Assembly (NCBI GenBank): GCA_012519415.1 | Contig: JAAYQG010000011.1 | Location: forward strand, 1 to 45,934 | Direction: 5' to 3' | From: Treponema sp. | GTDB lineage: Bacteria; Spirochaetota; Spirochaetia; Treponematales; Treponemataceae | Length of the DNA stretch: 45,934 nucleotides | In this document: one piece after another, positions 7,399 to 17,756 of the stretch | Layout: each line of letters begins with the position of its first letter | How positions within the stretch are numbered: position 1 is the stretch's first letter | Translations under genes and position numbers: made by a program | The notes under the pieces: generated by a model | What the model saw: the letters and a program-made list of their open reading frames with translations, nothing else | Databases searched by the model: none | What the model was told of the DNA's origin: nothing

Positions 7399-10300
7399 AT
7401 GGAAGAAAACAAAAAAGTATCTTTAAATCAAAAAAAATGCAGTGCAAAAATACCTTTGCGTGTCGGCATTGATGTCGGTTCAACTACAGTAAAAATAGTA
7501 GTTCTCGATGAAAATGATAAAATGCTTTATGGTGATTATGAACGACATCGTGCAGACATTAGAAGTACAATTATTTCTGTTGTTACAAAAGCTTTAGACT
7601 ATGTGCAAAATCAAGTTGACGGCGGCGAAGAGAGATTGCTTGCGGTACGTGTTGCAGGTTCCGGTGGTTTTGCTGTTTCTCAGTGGCTTTCCATCCCTTT
7701 TATTCAAGAAGTTGTTGCTTCTACAACAGCAGTTCGCAATATTATTCCACATACTGATGTTGTAATTGAACTTGGTGGCGAAGATGCAAAAATAACGTAT
7801 TTTACAGACGGAATCGAGCAGCGCATGAACGGAACTTGTGCCGGCGGAACAGGCGCATTTATTGACCAAATGGCAGCTTTGCTTGAAACAGATGCAGCCG
7901 GTTTGAATGAACTAGCTCGCGGTGCTTCAACAATTTATCCTATTGCTGCAAGATGCGGCGTTTTTGCAAAAACTGATGTACAGCCACTCATTAACGAGGG
8001 CGCACGAAGAGAAGATATTGCTGCCTCAATTTTTCAAGCTGTTGTAAGCCAGACAATATCAGGTCTTGCATGTGGAAAACCGATTCGCGGCCGTGTTGCG
8101 TTTTTGGGCGGTCCGCTACATTTTTTAGATCAGCTTAGACTTAGATTTATTGAAACATTAAAACTTGAAGGCGATGCTATAATTGTTCCCGAGAATTCAC
8201 AATTGTTTGTTGCCGGTGGAGCTGCTTTTTCCGCCTTTGATACCAAAAAACATGAAGAAGAACATATAAGCTGTAGCGGAAACTGTGTATCAGATTATTC
8301 CGACTGCGAAAAATTAAATACACACGCAAATGATATTGCTATAGCAGAAGAAAATTTTGTTACAATAAAAGAATTGCGTTCTTCGTTGAAAAAGCTTATT
8401 GGTGCAGAAATGCAAGAAGTTCAGCGGATTGAACCTCTCTTTACAAATCAAAAAGAGCTTGATGAATTTTACGAACGCCATTCAGCTGAAATAGCTGCAA
8501 CGTCAGATTTAAATGCTGCTTCAGGGCCGGTTTTTCTGGGACTTGATGCAGGTTCAACTACAACAAAAGCTGTCTTAATTGATTCGGACGGGCGCATTTT
8601 ATGGCGTTTCTACGATGTAAATGCAGGAAATCCTGTAGAGTTGGCTGTGCGTGTTTTAAAAGACCTTTATAAGCAATTACCAAAAGATGTATATATTGCG
8701 CGTTCAATTTCTACAGGTTATGGAGAAGCACTTTTTCAAGCAGCACTTGGCGTTGACGCTGGCGAAGTTGAAACGATTGCGCATTATCGAGCTGCTGATT
8801 TTTTTGTGCCCGGTGTTGAATTCATTTTGGATATTGGCGGGCAAGATATGAAATGTTTGCGCATGAAAGACGGCGCAATCACATCAATTCAGCTTAATGA
8901 GGCTTGTTCTTCTGGCTGCGGAAGCTTTCTTGATAATTTTGCGCGTTCACTTGGAATGGATGTTCGAGAATTTAGTCGGAAAGCTTTGCTTGCAGAAAAG
9001 CCTGTTGATTTAGGCAGTCGCTGCACCGTTTTTATGAATAGCCGGGTAAAGCAAGCGCAAAAAGAAGGTGCAACAGTTGCGGATATTTCTGCAGGATTGT
9101 CGTATTCTGTTATAAAAAATGCGCTTTTTAAAGTAATAAAGCTTAGGCAAGCTTCGGAAATCGGTTCAAAAGTTGTTGTTCAAGGCGGAACATTTAACAA
9201 TGACGCAGTTCTTAGAGCTTTTGAAAAAATTGCAGGTATAAATGTTTTTAGGCCGGATGTTGCAGGTTTAATGGGTGCTTATGGTGCTGCGCTAATTGCA
9301 AGAGATCAGTGGCTCGATATTATAAAGCTGAAACCGGAAGATGAAGGATACGATTCAAATATTTCTGTGATAGAAGAGCTTAAAAAAAGAACTTCTATTC
9401 CAGAAATTCATTCTTCTTTGGCTTCTGTTGAAGAACTTGAAAATTTTTCAGTGTCGCTTGAACTTCGTCGTTGCGGTAAATGTGCAAATAATTGTCTTTT
9501 AACAATAAATACATTTTCAAACGGAGATGATCTAAAAAGGCCTGCACGTCGTTTTGTAACAGGCAATCGTTGTGAACGAGGTGCCGAGCTGTTAGAAAAC
9601 GAAAATGCTTCTGTAAAAACTATTGATGCAAGCAATGCGAAAAATACCGAAGATGATGATAAAAATGTACCGAATCTTTTTGCGTGGAAATACAAGCGTT
9701 TGTTCAGTTATGTTCCGCTAGAACTTAAAAATGCACCGCGCGGTACAGTTGGACTTCCGCGTGTTTTGAATATGTATGAAAATTATCCGCTGTGGTTCAC
9801 TTTTTTTACCGAATTAGGCTTTTCTGTAAAACTTTCGCCGCGTTCAGCGCGTTCTGTATATGAGCTTGGGCTTGAAACTATTCCATCTGAATCAGTTTGT
9901 TATCCTGGCAAAATTTCGCACGGGCATATTGAAACTTTGCTAAAAGCCGGAGTTAAATTCATTTTTTATCCATGCGCTCCGTATGAAATAAAAGAAGATC
10001 CCGGTGCCGGCAATCATTATAATTGTCCGATTGTTACAAGCTATCCAGAAGTGTTACGCAATAACATAGATGCTTTGCGACGAAATCATAATGTACGTTT
10101 TATGAATCCGTTTTTGCCCATTGACGATAAGCGAAGACTTGCAGAACGCTTATGCGAAGAGCTTTGTGATGAATTCAATATTCCTAAAAATGAAATTTTT
10201 GCGGCGGTTGATAAAGCATGGATAGAGCAGAAAAAATTCAGAGAAGAGGTTCAGCAAAAAGGCGAAGATGCGCTTGAAGAAATTATTCGACGCGGCATAA

Positions 10301-11982
10301 CAGGTATTGTGCTTGCCGGTCGCCCATATCATCTTGACCCAGAAATAAATCACGGTATTCCAGAACTTATTGCAGGGCTTGGAGTTGCAGTATTTACAGA
10401 GGACAGTGTGGCTCATTTTACTGCTGTTGAAAGACCGCTCCGCATTGTAGACCAATGGACTTATCATAATCGTCTTTATCGTGCAGCGGCTTTTGTTGCA
10501 GGAACTCCGAACTTGGAGCTTGTTCAGTTGACAAGTTTCGGTTGTGGACTTGATGCTGTAACGAGCGATCAAGTTGAAGAAATACTTAATGCAAAAAACC
10601 GAATGTATACGCTTATAAAAATTGATGAAGGGTCAAACCTCGGTGCTGTTCGTATTCGCATAAGGAGCTTGATTGCTGCTGTGCATGAGAGATCGCGCAA
10701 TAGAAAATATAAAAATCTTTCTGTAACATCGGCAGCTTATAAGCGAGTTGTGTTCACAAAAGAAATGAAGCGCAAATATACAATACTTGCTCCGCAAATG
10801 TCGCCGATTCATTTTAAGATTTTGCAAACGGCATTTGAATATTCCGGCTACAATTTTGTTATTCTTCCTGATGTTGATACAGAGGCTGTAGATATTGGTC
10901 TTCAATTTGTCAATAATGATGCTTGTTATCCTTCGATTATTGTAACCGGTCAAATGATTGCAGCTTTGCGTTCCGGAAAATACGATTTGAACAAGACTGC
11001 ATTGTTGATAACACAGACAGGTGGCGGTTGTCGTGCAACAAATTATATTGGATTTATCCGCCGTGCTTTAGCAGATGCAGGCTGGAGTCATATTCCCGTT
11101 ATTTCGCTTTCTGTACAGGGGTTTGAGAAGAATCCCGGATTCAAGTTTACAATTCCGCTTATTCAGAGAGCGATGATGGCTATTATGATTGGTGATCTTT
11201 TAATGCGTGTGCTTTACAGAGTGCGTCCTTATGAACGAGTTGCAGGTTCTGCCGATGAACTTTATCAAAAATGGAATGATAAAACTATAGAAATGCTCAA
11301 AATTCCGACTTTCTATTCATATCATAAACTGATTCGTGGAATAGTTCGCGATTTTGATAACCTTCCATTAAAGCCCGGCAGAAAACCTCGTGTCGGTGTT
11401 GTCGGTGAAATTCTTGTCAAATTTCATCCGACTGCGAACAACAATCTTTTTGCAATTATTGAAAAAGAAGGAGCAGAATGTGTTGTACCTGATCTTGCTG
11501 ATTTTCTGTTTTATTCATTTTCTACCGGAATTTATAGATATGAAAAATTATCTTTCCCCAAAAAAACGGAACGAAATGCAAAATTTTTAATTTGGCTTGT
11601 TGAGCGGTATCGCTACTATATTAAAAAGCAGCTTAAAAAATCAAAACGTTTTGAGCCGCCAAAGTCAATTTATGAATTAATGGAAGGCGTTGATGATGTC
11701 GTTCAGCTGGGCAATATAACAGGCGAGGGGTGGTTTTTAACGGCTGAAATGGTTGAGCTTATTCAGATGGGAGTTTCTTCTATTGCTTGTGTTCAGCCAT
11801 TTGCTTGTCTACCAAACCATGTAACCGGCAAAGGAATGATAAAAGAGCTTCGTCATCGTTATCCGGGTGCAAATATCAGTGCTATTGATTATGACCCGGG
11901 TTCAAGTGAAGTAAATCAGCTAAACCGCCTGAAACTTTTGCTTGCAAATGCTCCGCTTGGAAGACATCCTGATGAGGGATAG
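7399..11982 (+). CDS. Tandem 2-hydroxyacyl-CoA dehydratase activase (BadF/BadG/BcrA/BcrD ATPase) fused to DUF2229 and a dehydratase-like region
   Basis: 1527 residues. Two ASKHA ATPase domains lie in tandem: residues about 21-280 (phosphate loop DVGSTT) and 378-640 (DAGSTT). Each has the two cysteines that in HgdC-type activators hold one [4Fe-4S] cluster across a homodimer: Cys147 (GTCAGGTG) and Cys186 (ARCGVF), then Cys503 (EACSSGCG) and Cys542 (SRCTVF). A Cys cluster (CGKCANNC at 692-699, plus Cys725) follows, then DUF2229 (about 785-1000) and a C-terminal region related to dehydratase subunits. Family members use ATP to inject an electron into radical dehydratases or related enzymes; the partner of the very large fused type is not established. 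No dehydratase alpha/beta genes lie nearby. The ribosome site is weak. Confidence 0.88.
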   Translation: MEENKKVSLNQKKCSAKIPLRVGIDVGSTTVKIVVLDENDKMLYGDYERHRADIRSTIISVVTKALDYVQNQVDGGEERLLAVRVAGSGGFAVSQWLSIPFIQEVVASTTAVRNIIPHTDVVIELGGEDAKITYFTDGIEQRMNGTCAGGTGAFIDQMAALLETDAAGLNELARGASTIYPIAARCGVFAKTDVQPLINEGARREDIAASIFQAVVSQTISGLACGKPIRGRVAFLGGPLHFLDQLRLRFIETLKLEGDAIIVPENSQLFVAGGAAFSAFDTKKHEEEHISCSGNCVSDYSDCEKLNTHANDIAIAEENFVTIKELRSSLKKLIGAEMQEVQRIEPLFTNQKELDEFYERHSAEIAATSDLNAASGPVFLGLDAGSTTTKAVLIDSDGRILWRFYDVNAGNPVELAVRVLKDLYKQLPKDVYIARSISTGYGEALFQAALGVDAGEVETIAHYRAADFFVPGVEFILDIGGQDMKCLRMKDGAITSIQLNEACSSGCGSFLDNFARSLGMDVREFSRKALLAEKPVDLGSRCTVFMNSRVKQAQKEGATVADISAGLSYSVIKNALFKVIKLRQASEIGSKVVVQGGTFNNDAVLRAFEKIAGINVFRPDVAGLMGAYGAALIARDQWLDIIKLKPEDEGYDSNISVIEELKKRTSIPEIHSSLASVEELENFSVSLELRRCGKCANNCLLTINTFSNGDDLKRPARRFVTGNRCERGAELLENENASVKTIDASNAKNTEDDDKNVPNLFAWKYKRLFSYVPLELKNAPRGTVGLPRVLNMYENYPLWFTFFTELGFSVKLSPRSARSVYELGLETIPSESVCYPGKISHGHIETLLKAGVKFIFYPCAPYEIKEDPGAGNHYNCPIVTSYPEVLRNNIDALRRNHNVRFMNPFLPIDDKRRLAERLCEELCDEFNIPKNEIFAAVDKAWIEQKKFREEVQQKGEDALEEIIRRGITGIVLAGRPYHLDPEINHGIPELIAGLGVAVFTEDSVAHFTAVERPLRIVDQWTYHNRLYRAAAFVAGTPNLELVQLTSFGCGLDAVTSDQVEEILNAKNRMYTLIKIDEGSNLGAVRIRIRSLIAAVHERSRNRKYKNLSVTSAAYKRVVFTKEMKRKYTILAPQMSPIHFKILQTAFEYSGYNFVILPDVDTEAVDIGLQFVNNDACYPSIIVTGQMIAALRSGKYDLNKTALLITQTGGGCRATNYIGFIRRALADAGWSHIPVISLSVQGFEKNPGFKFTIPLIQRAMMAIMIGDLLMRVLYRVRPYERVAGSADELYQKWNDKTIEMLKIPTFYSYHKLIRGIVRDFDNLPLKPGRKPRVGVVGEILVKFHPTANNNLFAIIEKEGAECVVPDLADFLFYSFSTGIYRYEKLSFPKKTERNAKFLIWLVERYRYYIKKQLKKSKRFEPPKSIYELMEGVDDVVQLGNITGEGWFLTAEMVELIQMGVSSIACVQPFACLPNHVTGKGMIKELRHRYPGANISAIDYDPGSSEVNQLNRLKLLLANAPLGRHPDEG

Positions 11983-12003
11983 ATTTTTATGAATGAAAAC
12001 TAC

Positions 12004-12051
12004 CAAACTTGTACTTCAACAGGCATCTTGTCTGATTTAAGTACAAGTTTG
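12004..12051 (+). terminator. Hairpin after the activase gene
   Basis: A 13-bp perfect stem (CAAACTTGTACTT at 12004-12016 with 12039-12051) around a 22-nt loop, starting 21 nt after the activase stop. The tail is only moderately T-rich, so termination may be imperfect. It sits between convergent genes. Confidence 0.5.
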
Positions 12052-12113
12052 ATGTAAGATTTTATAGGTACAAATTGATTTTTTATCGCCACATAAACCG
12101 ATGTGCAAGGAGC

Positions 12114-13628
12114 TTAAGCTTTGTTATTATTAATAGACTTGCGGTCATATTCTTCTTGTTTAAGCAGACTTTCATAATCTCTAAGCATTTGCTTTAATGT
12201 TTTTTCTCGGCTGTACATATTTTCTTCAGAAATTACGCTCCAGCCTGATAAATTTCTTCCTTTTTCGATACAAGATAATGCTTTTTTTGTATATTCAATA
12301 GCTTTTTTATAAACGCCGAACGTCGCATATTCTTTTGCTTTATATCCATAATAAATGGAATACAAATTCTGGCTACCGGATGTCTGGCATTTTTCTTCGT
12401 CCAGCATTGAAATTGTTGTGCTCATTTTTTTTACGTCATTAGCAAAATAAGCAGTAGCAGCATAATAAATATAAAAATTGTAGTACAAATCATTTTTGTT
12501 TTCTGTATTTTCAAATGCAGGATTTGCTTCATCAAAATAATTCAATATTTTTTTAAAAGACGTAGTATACAATTTGTTTATTTTTGCTTGGTCTTTATCT
12601 GTAATATTTTTTCCGTTGTAAGTGTTTAATATTTCATTTAATTTGGCGGTTTCTTTTTCATAAAACATCACAGCTCTTAAAAATCCTGCGGCAGGAATTT
12701 TTATTTTTCTTTCAAGAAAATTAGTTACAATGGAATATTCCGATGACGTAACATAATTTTCGCCAAAGTATCCCATTCGTACAGCTAGTATCCATGGGGT
12801 AGCATCTTTTGACGGTTTGTAAACTGCATCAGCATATTTTAATATGCGATTATTGTTTTGGTTTTTAGCCGGAAATTTTGTGTTATTATAGGTGAACACT
12901 TTATCTTTTTCATTTTCAGAAACTTTTATATCATATTTTTTTATACAACGCAGAACTTTATCAAGATATTCTTGATAATCTTTGCCAATGGACAAAGCAT
13001 AAAATACTCTACCAAATGCATAATGTACGGCATAATCTTCCCAAGAATCATAAGAATTTAGGATTTCATCAATAAACGGTTTTGCAAGATTCAATGCTTC
13101 TGTTTCAGAAAGCCAGCCTGCGGCAATGCTCCATCTTAAAACAGAAAGCATCCTGCCGTTATCCCATGCAAGAAGCCCATATTCTCCTAAAGTTTTTTGC
13201 ATATCTGCAACATAATACAATCTTGCAATTAAAGGTGTTTCCATACATTCTTTTATTATAAGTTGCTCAAGTGATTTTTTTGATGTTTGATTAAGTTTTT
13301 CTTTTAGTTCATTGTATGTTTTTGCATGCCCTAACTGTTTAAGCCTGTATGATTCAATAATGTTTAATACATCTTCTCTTGAAAAAAGCTCCCATGAGTT
13401 TTCTAAAATACTTTGAGATGCGCTTTTCGAACCTATAGGCACATATCTTTCAGGATTTACAGTTGTTATGCTTAGGGAATTTTGTTCCATTAAAGGTTCG
13501 GACAAAAGACAAAACCACTTTTCGTCTTCAGAGAGCATTTGCCATTCTTCAATCATCTTGCTAGAAACATTTGCAAAAAGTGTAATGCATAAACAGAAAA
13601 ATACAATTAACAAAGCAATTTTTTTCAT
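12114..13628 (-). CDS. Exported DUF1266-domain protein, paralogue 1
   Basis: 504 residues with a signal peptide (MKKIALLIVFFCLCITLFA, cleavage likely after residue 19) and no later TM helix, so it is probably periplasmic or surface-bound. Residues about 153-210 match the DUF1266 pattern: AWDNGRMLSVLRWSIAAGWL, then SETEA, then SYDSWEDYAVHYAFGR. Most DUF1266 proteins known to me are not exported, so the signal peptide is unusual. The C-terminal half is helical and TPR-like. The start at 13628 is set by GGAAG 5 nt upstream. The next gene upstream (13770-15392) is a clear paralogue; both contain IEEW-x-MLSEDEKW-x-CLLSEP and TTVNPE. Function unknown. Confidence 0.7.
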   Translation of the reverse strand: MKKIALLIVFFCLCITLFANVSSKMIEEWQMLSEDEKWFCLLSEPLMEQNSLSITTVNPERYVPIGSKSASQSILENSWELFSREDVLNIIESYRLKQLGHAKTYNELKEKLNQTSKKSLEQLIIKECMETPLIARLYYVADMQKTLGEYGLLAWDNGRMLSVLRWSIAAGWLSETEALNLAKPFIDEILNSYDSWEDYAVHYAFGRVFYALSIGKDYQEYLDKVLRCIKKYDIKVSENEKDKVFTYNNTKFPAKNQNNNRILKYADAVYKPSKDATPWILAVRMGYFGENYVTSSEYSIVTNFLERKIKIPAAGFLRAVMFYEKETAKLNEILNTYNGKNITDKDQAKINKLYTTSFKKILNYFDEANPAFENTENKNDLYYNFYIYYAATAYFANDVKKMSTTISMLDEEKCQTSGSQNLYSIYYGYKAKEYATFGVYKKAIEYTKKALSCIEKGRNLSGWSVISEENMYSREKTLKQMLRDYESLLKQEEYDRKSINNNKA

Positions 13629-13656
13629 ATCAACTTCCAATCTCGATTTTTACGCT

Positions 13657-13758
13657 GCTTTGCAACAAAGCGAAAACAGCATTTTATAAAAAAGTTTGCA
13701 ACACAAACTTGTAAATATGGCGCATAAAAATATGCAAACAGCAAATTATATGCTGTTT
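13657..13758. repeat. Foldback cluster between the DUF1266 paralogues
   Basis: Three short palindromes lie in 100 nt: GCTTTG-CAA-CAAAGC (13657-13671), AAGTTTG-CAACA-CAAACTT (about 13692-13710), and AAACAGCA-7 nt-TGCTGTTT (13736-13758). The last, followed by Ts on the plus strand only, could weakly end minus-strand transcription from the upstream paralogue. The middle one belongs to the AGTTT stem family seen elsewhere. Confidence 0.5.
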
Positions 13759-13769
13759 TTAGTCTGCTT

Positions 13770-15392
13770 TTAAATAGCAACATCTTTTGGTAAATCTTTT
13801 TTTATTTTGATATTATCTTTGTCGTTATTTTCGTTTTTTTTGTAACGTTTTTGAACAAAATTTTTTATTTCGTCTATTTTTTCCTTTGAATTTTTAATAT
13901 CTTCGTTATTAAAAAACTCCGTATTGCTTTTGTCTATAAGTGCAAAATTTTCTTCCGCTTTTTCTAAATAAAAAATTGCCTTTTCTAAATCTCTTGCTTC
14001 GTAATACATATAGGCACATTCTGAATAAATCGAAAATAAATGAAAATTCATAAACATACTTGTTACGGAAATAATTTTTTGTAAATCCCCTTTTAACGGC
14101 AACTGTTCTTTGGCTATTTTTAAATTTTCAACTGCTTCTGTTGCATAGTTTTCTGTGCTTGTCAGAATATATTCAGAATTATTCTTTAGCCCGCCTTCTT
14201 CAATATTATTCATAATTTCAGATATTTTAAGAATTTTATAGAAGGAATTTAAGTAATAATAGCTTTTTTCGTTTTCAAGGTTTGATATTAAAGATAACAT
14301 CTGTTCCGATTGGTTTTCGGCAAGCAACATAAGACCATACCATATATAGAATTCATGGTATAAATACGATTTATGTTTTACTTTTTCGAAAGCTTTAGCA
14401 TAGTTACTAATTTCGGTGTAATTTTCTGTTCCAAATAAATTTTCAGCTTGCAAAAAAGCAACAGCAGGAATATATGATTTTTCTTTTAATAATGATTTGT
14501 AGTTTGCTTTTTCAGAAGCAAGGAGTGATTTTTCTCCGTTATAACTGCCTTTTCTAATCAAATACCATTTTTCTGCGTCTTTTCCAGGATGATAAATTGC
14601 ATCATCATAAGTTAATATTGTACTATCGTTTAAGTTGTCTGCAGGGAATTTTATATCATGGCTGATAAGCTGTGTGGGTTTGCGGCTTGATTTTGTTGAA
14701 GTATTATATTTTTTTATTTCTGTTACAATGCTTTTTTGATTAGCAGATAAATCATAACCCCAATACACAGTGTAGTAACACCAGCCCAAAGCAAAATGAA
14801 CAGCATAATCTTCCCATGAATCATATGATACTAAAATCTGTTTTATCAAAGGTTTTGCAGTTTCAACAGCTTCTGTTTCCGAAAGCCAGCCTGCTGCAAC
14901 GCTCCATCTTAAAACAGTCAAGATTCGTACTGCATCTAACGCAAACAGTCCGTGTGCGCCCATTTTATCTTTAGTTTCTGCATAAAAATACAAACTTATA
15001 ATTTGAGAAAGTTCAAGACATTCAATTGTTGCAATTTCTTCTATTGAATAATCAGGATATTTTTCGTAGAAGGCATTCGCTTCTATAAAGTTTCTGTTAT
15101 CGCCCCATTTATCGTTTTTATATTTGTCGACAAGATTAAGGACATCTTTTTTTGAATGAAGGTTCCAACCGTTTTGAAGATGCCCCTTCGAAACTCTTCC
15201 TTTGTTTTTGGGTTCAGGATTTACAGTTGTTAAGCTTTGTTTTTGAGCACATACAAAAGGTTCTGATAAAAGACATAACCATTTTTCGTCTTCAGAGAGC
15301 ATTTCCCATTCTTCAATTACCTTGCTAGCAGGAGCTGCAAAAAGTGCAAGATTCATACAAATGAACATTAAAATGAAAGTAGATTTTTTCAT
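13770..15392 (-). CDS. Exported DUF1266-domain protein, paralogue 2
   Basis: 540 residues with a signal peptide (MKKSTFILMFICMNLALFAA) and no other TM helix. The DUF1266 core is at about 149-208 (GLFALDAVRILTVLRWSVAA, GWLSETEA, SYDSWEDYAVHFALG). A helical C-terminal half follows, and the last 30 residues are Lys/Asn/Asp-rich. It is a tandem duplicate of the gene at 12114-13628, diverged mainly after residue 210 and expanded by about 36 residues. No Shine-Dalgarno precedes the ATG, but a -10 box lies 6 nt upstream, so this copy may be read from a leaderless mRNA while paralogue 1 has a normal ribosome site. Function unknown. Confidence 0.7.
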   Translation of the reverse strand: MKKSTFILMFICMNLALFAAPASKVIEEWEMLSEDEKWLCLLSEPFVCAQKQSLTTVNPEPKNKGRVSKGHLQNGWNLHSKKDVLNLVDKYKNDKWGDNRNFIEANAFYEKYPDYSIEEIATIECLELSQIISLYFYAETKDKMGAHGLFALDAVRILTVLRWSVAAGWLSETEAVETAKPLIKQILVSYDSWEDYAVHFALGWCYYTVYWGYDLSANQKSIVTEIKKYNTSTKSSRKPTQLISHDIKFPADNLNDSTILTYDDAIYHPGKDAEKWYLIRKGSYNGEKSLLASEKANYKSLLKEKSYIPAVAFLQAENLFGTENYTEISNYAKAFEKVKHKSYLYHEFYIWYGLMLLAENQSEQMLSLISNLENEKSYYYLNSFYKILKISEIMNNIEEGGLKNNSEYILTSTENYATEAVENLKIAKEQLPLKGDLQKIISVTSMFMNFHLFSIYSECAYMYYEARDLEKAIFYLEKAEENFALIDKSNTEFFNNEDIKNSKEKIDEIKNFVQKRYKKNENNDKDNIKIKKDLPKDVAI

Positions 15393-15398
15393 ATTGAT

Positions 15399-15427
15399 AT
15401 TGTATATGACATAATCATAAGGTGCAA
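15399..15427 (-). promoter_or_regulatory. Promoter of DUF1266 paralogue 2, leaderless type
   Basis: On the minus strand: TTGCAC (15427-15422), a 17-nt spacer, TACAAT (15404-15399), then 6 nt to the ATG at 15392. The -35 match is modest (3 of 6). Position 15428-15602 shows no convincing gene. Confidence 0.45.
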
Positions 15428-15602
15428 TATTTAAGGAATCTTTTGTGCATTACTTGCAAGTGTACATCAAGCATATTGTAATCAAAATATGCGGAATTGC
15501 AATTACAGCTATTATAAAAGGGTTTGCAATAAATTTTATTTTCAATATTTTCCAACAGTATGGAAATAAAGCAATAGTTTGTACAAACGGTTTAAAACAA
15601 AA

Positions 15603-15634
15603 AAAGCGAAACAACTTTTTAGTTGATTCGCTTT
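15603..15634 (-). terminator. Terminator of tRNA-Lys
   Basis: On the minus strand a stem AAAGCGAATCAACT / AGTTGTTTCGCTTT (15634-15621 with 15616-15603, one mismatch) begins at the end of the tRNA and is followed by a T run from the plus-strand As before 15606. Confidence 0.75.
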
Positions 15635-15706
15635 GAGCCACACTGGATTCGAACCAGTGACCCACGCCTTAAAAGGGCGTTGCTCTACCTTCTGAGCTAG
15701 TGGCCC
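15634..15706 (-). tRNA. tRNA-Lys (anticodon TTT)
   Basis: A 73-nt cloverleaf read on the minus strand. The acceptor pairs GGGCCAC with GTGGCTC (one G-U), the anticodon loop CTTTTAA sits on an ACGCC/GGCGT stem, and the T arm CACTG-TTCGAAT-type loop-CAGTG is perfect. The discriminator base is A; CCA is not encoded. Confidence 0.95.
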
Positions 15707-15733
15707 AAATACCTGTTTTCGCAAGGCTTAAAC

Positions 15734-15762
15734 AAGATAAGCGGTATAAAAAAAAATGTCAA
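15734..15762 (-). promoter_or_regulatory. Promoter of tRNA-Lys
   Basis: On the minus strand: a consensus TTGACA (15762-15757), a 17-nt spacer containing nine Ts, and TATCTT (15739-15734). This places transcription start about 20 nt before the tRNA. Confidence 0.6.
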
Positions 15763-15947
15763 GTAGTTTGTAAAAAAAATATCACCAAAAAATATCAGCA
15801 AAGTAATTCGTAAGCGATTTTGTCGCTGTTTGTCGCATTCTTGCCGTAGCATATGCGTTCAGGTTAAAAAAGCTGGTTCCTCTCCCCTAATGTAACCTTT
15901 ACAAAACAGAGGAGTGTTCATATACTGGAATAATCCAATTCGTGTGC

Positions 15948-15976
15948 TTTTCATTAAAACTCAAAAACGCTATAAT
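15948..15976 (+). promoter_or_regulatory. Promoter of the antiporter gene, near-leaderless
   Basis: TTTTCA (15948-15953), a 17-nt spacer and a perfect TATAAT (15971-15976), followed by only 9 nt before the ATG. No ribosome site fits in the resulting 0-3 nt leader. Confidence 0.5.
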
Positions 15977-15985
15977 TAACTTATT

Positions 15986-17710
15986 ATGAATTATTTAGCT
16001 GAATTCTTGCCGTCTTTTATGCATTTTGATGCAATCGACAGTTCAAATCTTGTTTTGCTTTTAGGTCTTATTTTGCTTTTAGGAACAATTAACGGCAGGC
16101 TTTTTCAAAAGCTTCATATTCCGCAAGTAGTAGGTTATATTGTTATAGGCATTATAATTGGACAGTCCGGTTTTCAAGTTTTAAGCTCGGCAGTAATTTC
16201 TGCACTTGACCCTATAAGTTCAATAGCACTTTCTTTGATTGGTTTTTTAATTGGCGGCGAACTTAAAATTGGAGTTCTAAAAAAATACGGCAAACAGTTT
16301 GTAGGAATTCTTTTGTTTGAAGCAATCGTTCCATTTTTTATTGTTTCAACAATTGTAACTTTTGTTTCTTATATGTTTACAAAAAATCTGCCTATTTCGC
16401 TTTCACTTGGTCTTTTACTTGGTGCAATTTCATCAGCAACAGCACCTGCCGCTACAACAGATGTTTTAAGAGAAAATCGCACTCGCGGTCCTTTAACTAC
16501 AACAGTTCTTGGAATTGTAGCAATGGACGATGCGGTAGCTCTTATTCTTTATGCAATAGCATCGTCTATTAGTGCTTCGCTTTTGGGTGCTACAGGCGGA
16601 ACTTTTTCATATAAGTTGTTAATGCTTGCTTACGATATTTTTGTTTCTGTTGCAGTAGGTTCCTTAATTGGACTATTGTTAAGCCGCTTTATTCTTAATG
16701 TGATGACGGACGAAGGACGTGTTATTGCATTTTCTTTAGGTTCAATCTTTTTATGCACAGGAATTTGCATTTTCTTAAATCTCGATACAATTTTAGCAGC
16801 AATGTCTCTCGGTTTTTTTATGGTGAATTTTGCACCCTCAAAAACAAAATCCTCATTTGCACTTGTTGAAAAATTTACACCGCCGATTTATGTGCTTTTT
16901 TTTGTGCTTGTTGGTGCAAAACTCAATATATGGAATGTTACGCCATATCTAGGCTTAATCGCATTGATTTACATAATCTTTCGAACGTTTGGAAAAACAA
17001 TAGGTTCTATAATTGGTGCAAAATTAACAAAAGCACCGGAAACCGTAAGAAAATATTTACCCTGGTGCCTTTTGAGTCAAGCCGGCGTTGCAATAGGACT
17101 TTCAATAGCGGTTAATAATGATTTTTCAGATACTGTTGGTTCTGAAATAATTCTTATTATTACAGCAACAACTTTTGTGGTTCAATTAATTGGACCAATT
17201 TGCGTAAAATACGCCGTAACAAAAGCTGGAGAATGCGGGCTTGATATATGCGAAGAAGATATTATGAAAACGTGCAAGGTTTCTGATGTTCACTATGCTG
17301 GATTAAGCGTTTGCTCGCCGGGAACACCGGCAATTGTAAAAGAAACAACAAAGCTTTGTGATATACTCACTTCTTTTAGTCAAAATATGAACGTAAATTA
17401 TGCTGTAAAAACAAAAGACAACAAACTTTCCGGCATAATTACACTCAAATATCTAAAAGAATCATTAAAGGTTCTTGAATTATCAGAGAGGATTATGGCG
17501 ATGGACATTCAAGAAGAAAGTCCTTGTACATGCCGTCCCGATATGCTTATTCCTGAAGTGCTTGATTTGTTTGAAAAACATGATACGGAAGCACTCCCTA
17601 TAACAGACGAAAACAACAATGTTTTGGGCGTTATTGAAAAACCAATAATCGACCATTATCTTAGAGGTCAAGTTATGGAACTACATAAAAAAATAGCCTC
17701 ACTTGGCTAA
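15986..17710 (+). CDS. CPA2-family cation:proton antiporter with C-terminal CBS pair
   Basis: 574 residues. Residues about 20-415 form 12-13 hydrophobic segments of the Kef/NapA type. The sequence GIVAMDDAVAL carries Asp181-Asp182, the double-Asp motif of electrogenic CPA antiporters rather than the Gln-Asp of KefB/KefC. Residues about 440-570 form two CBS motifs (LSGIITLKYLKESL; SPCTCRPDMLIPEVLDLF, ALPITDENNNVLGVI), a nucleotide-sensing module that usually gates transport. It exchanges Na+ or K+ for protons at the inner membrane. The start ATG has no Shine-Dalgarno and lies 9 nt after a TATAAT. The gene stands alone between a tRNA and gene fragments. The cation carried cannot be read from sequence. 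Confidence 0.85.
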   Translation: MNYLAEFLPSFMHFDAIDSSNLVLLLGLILLLGTINGRLFQKLHIPQVVGYIVIGIIIGQSGFQVLSSAVISALDPISSIALSLIGFLIGGELKIGVLKKYGKQFVGILLFEAIVPFFIVSTIVTFVSYMFTKNLPISLSLGLLLGAISSATAPAATTDVLRENRTRGPLTTTVLGIVAMDDAVALILYAIASSISASLLGATGGTFSYKLLMLAYDIFVSVAVGSLIGLLLSRFILNVMTDEGRVIAFSLGSIFLCTGICIFLNLDTILAAMSLGFFMVNFAPSKTKSSFALVEKFTPPIYVLFFVLVGAKLNIWNVTPYLGLIALIYIIFRTFGKTIGSIIGAKLTKAPETVRKYLPWCLLSQAGVAIGLSIAVNNDFSDTVGSEIILIITATTFVVQLIGPICVKYAVTKAGECGLDICEEDIMKTCKVSDVHYAGLSVCSPGTPAIVKETTKLCDILTSFSQNMNVNYAVKTKDNKLSGIITLKYLKESLKVLELSERIMAMDIQEESPCTCRPDMLIPEVLDLFEKHDTEALPITDENNNVLGVIEKPIIDHYLRGQVMELHKKIASLG

Positions 17711-17756
17711 TTTTAAAACATTGCAGCTTGGGTCCGCCGCAAACCGGCAGATTTCG

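Noticed and set aside
12004-12051. A transposon end or attachment site made by the hairpin after the activase
   Set aside because: There is no direct repeat or transposase nearby; a terminator-like role explains it better.
15445-15636. A 63-residue plus-strand ORF before the tRNA-Lys terminator
   Set aside because: It starts with GTG without a ribosome site and runs into the tRNA terminator hairpin.
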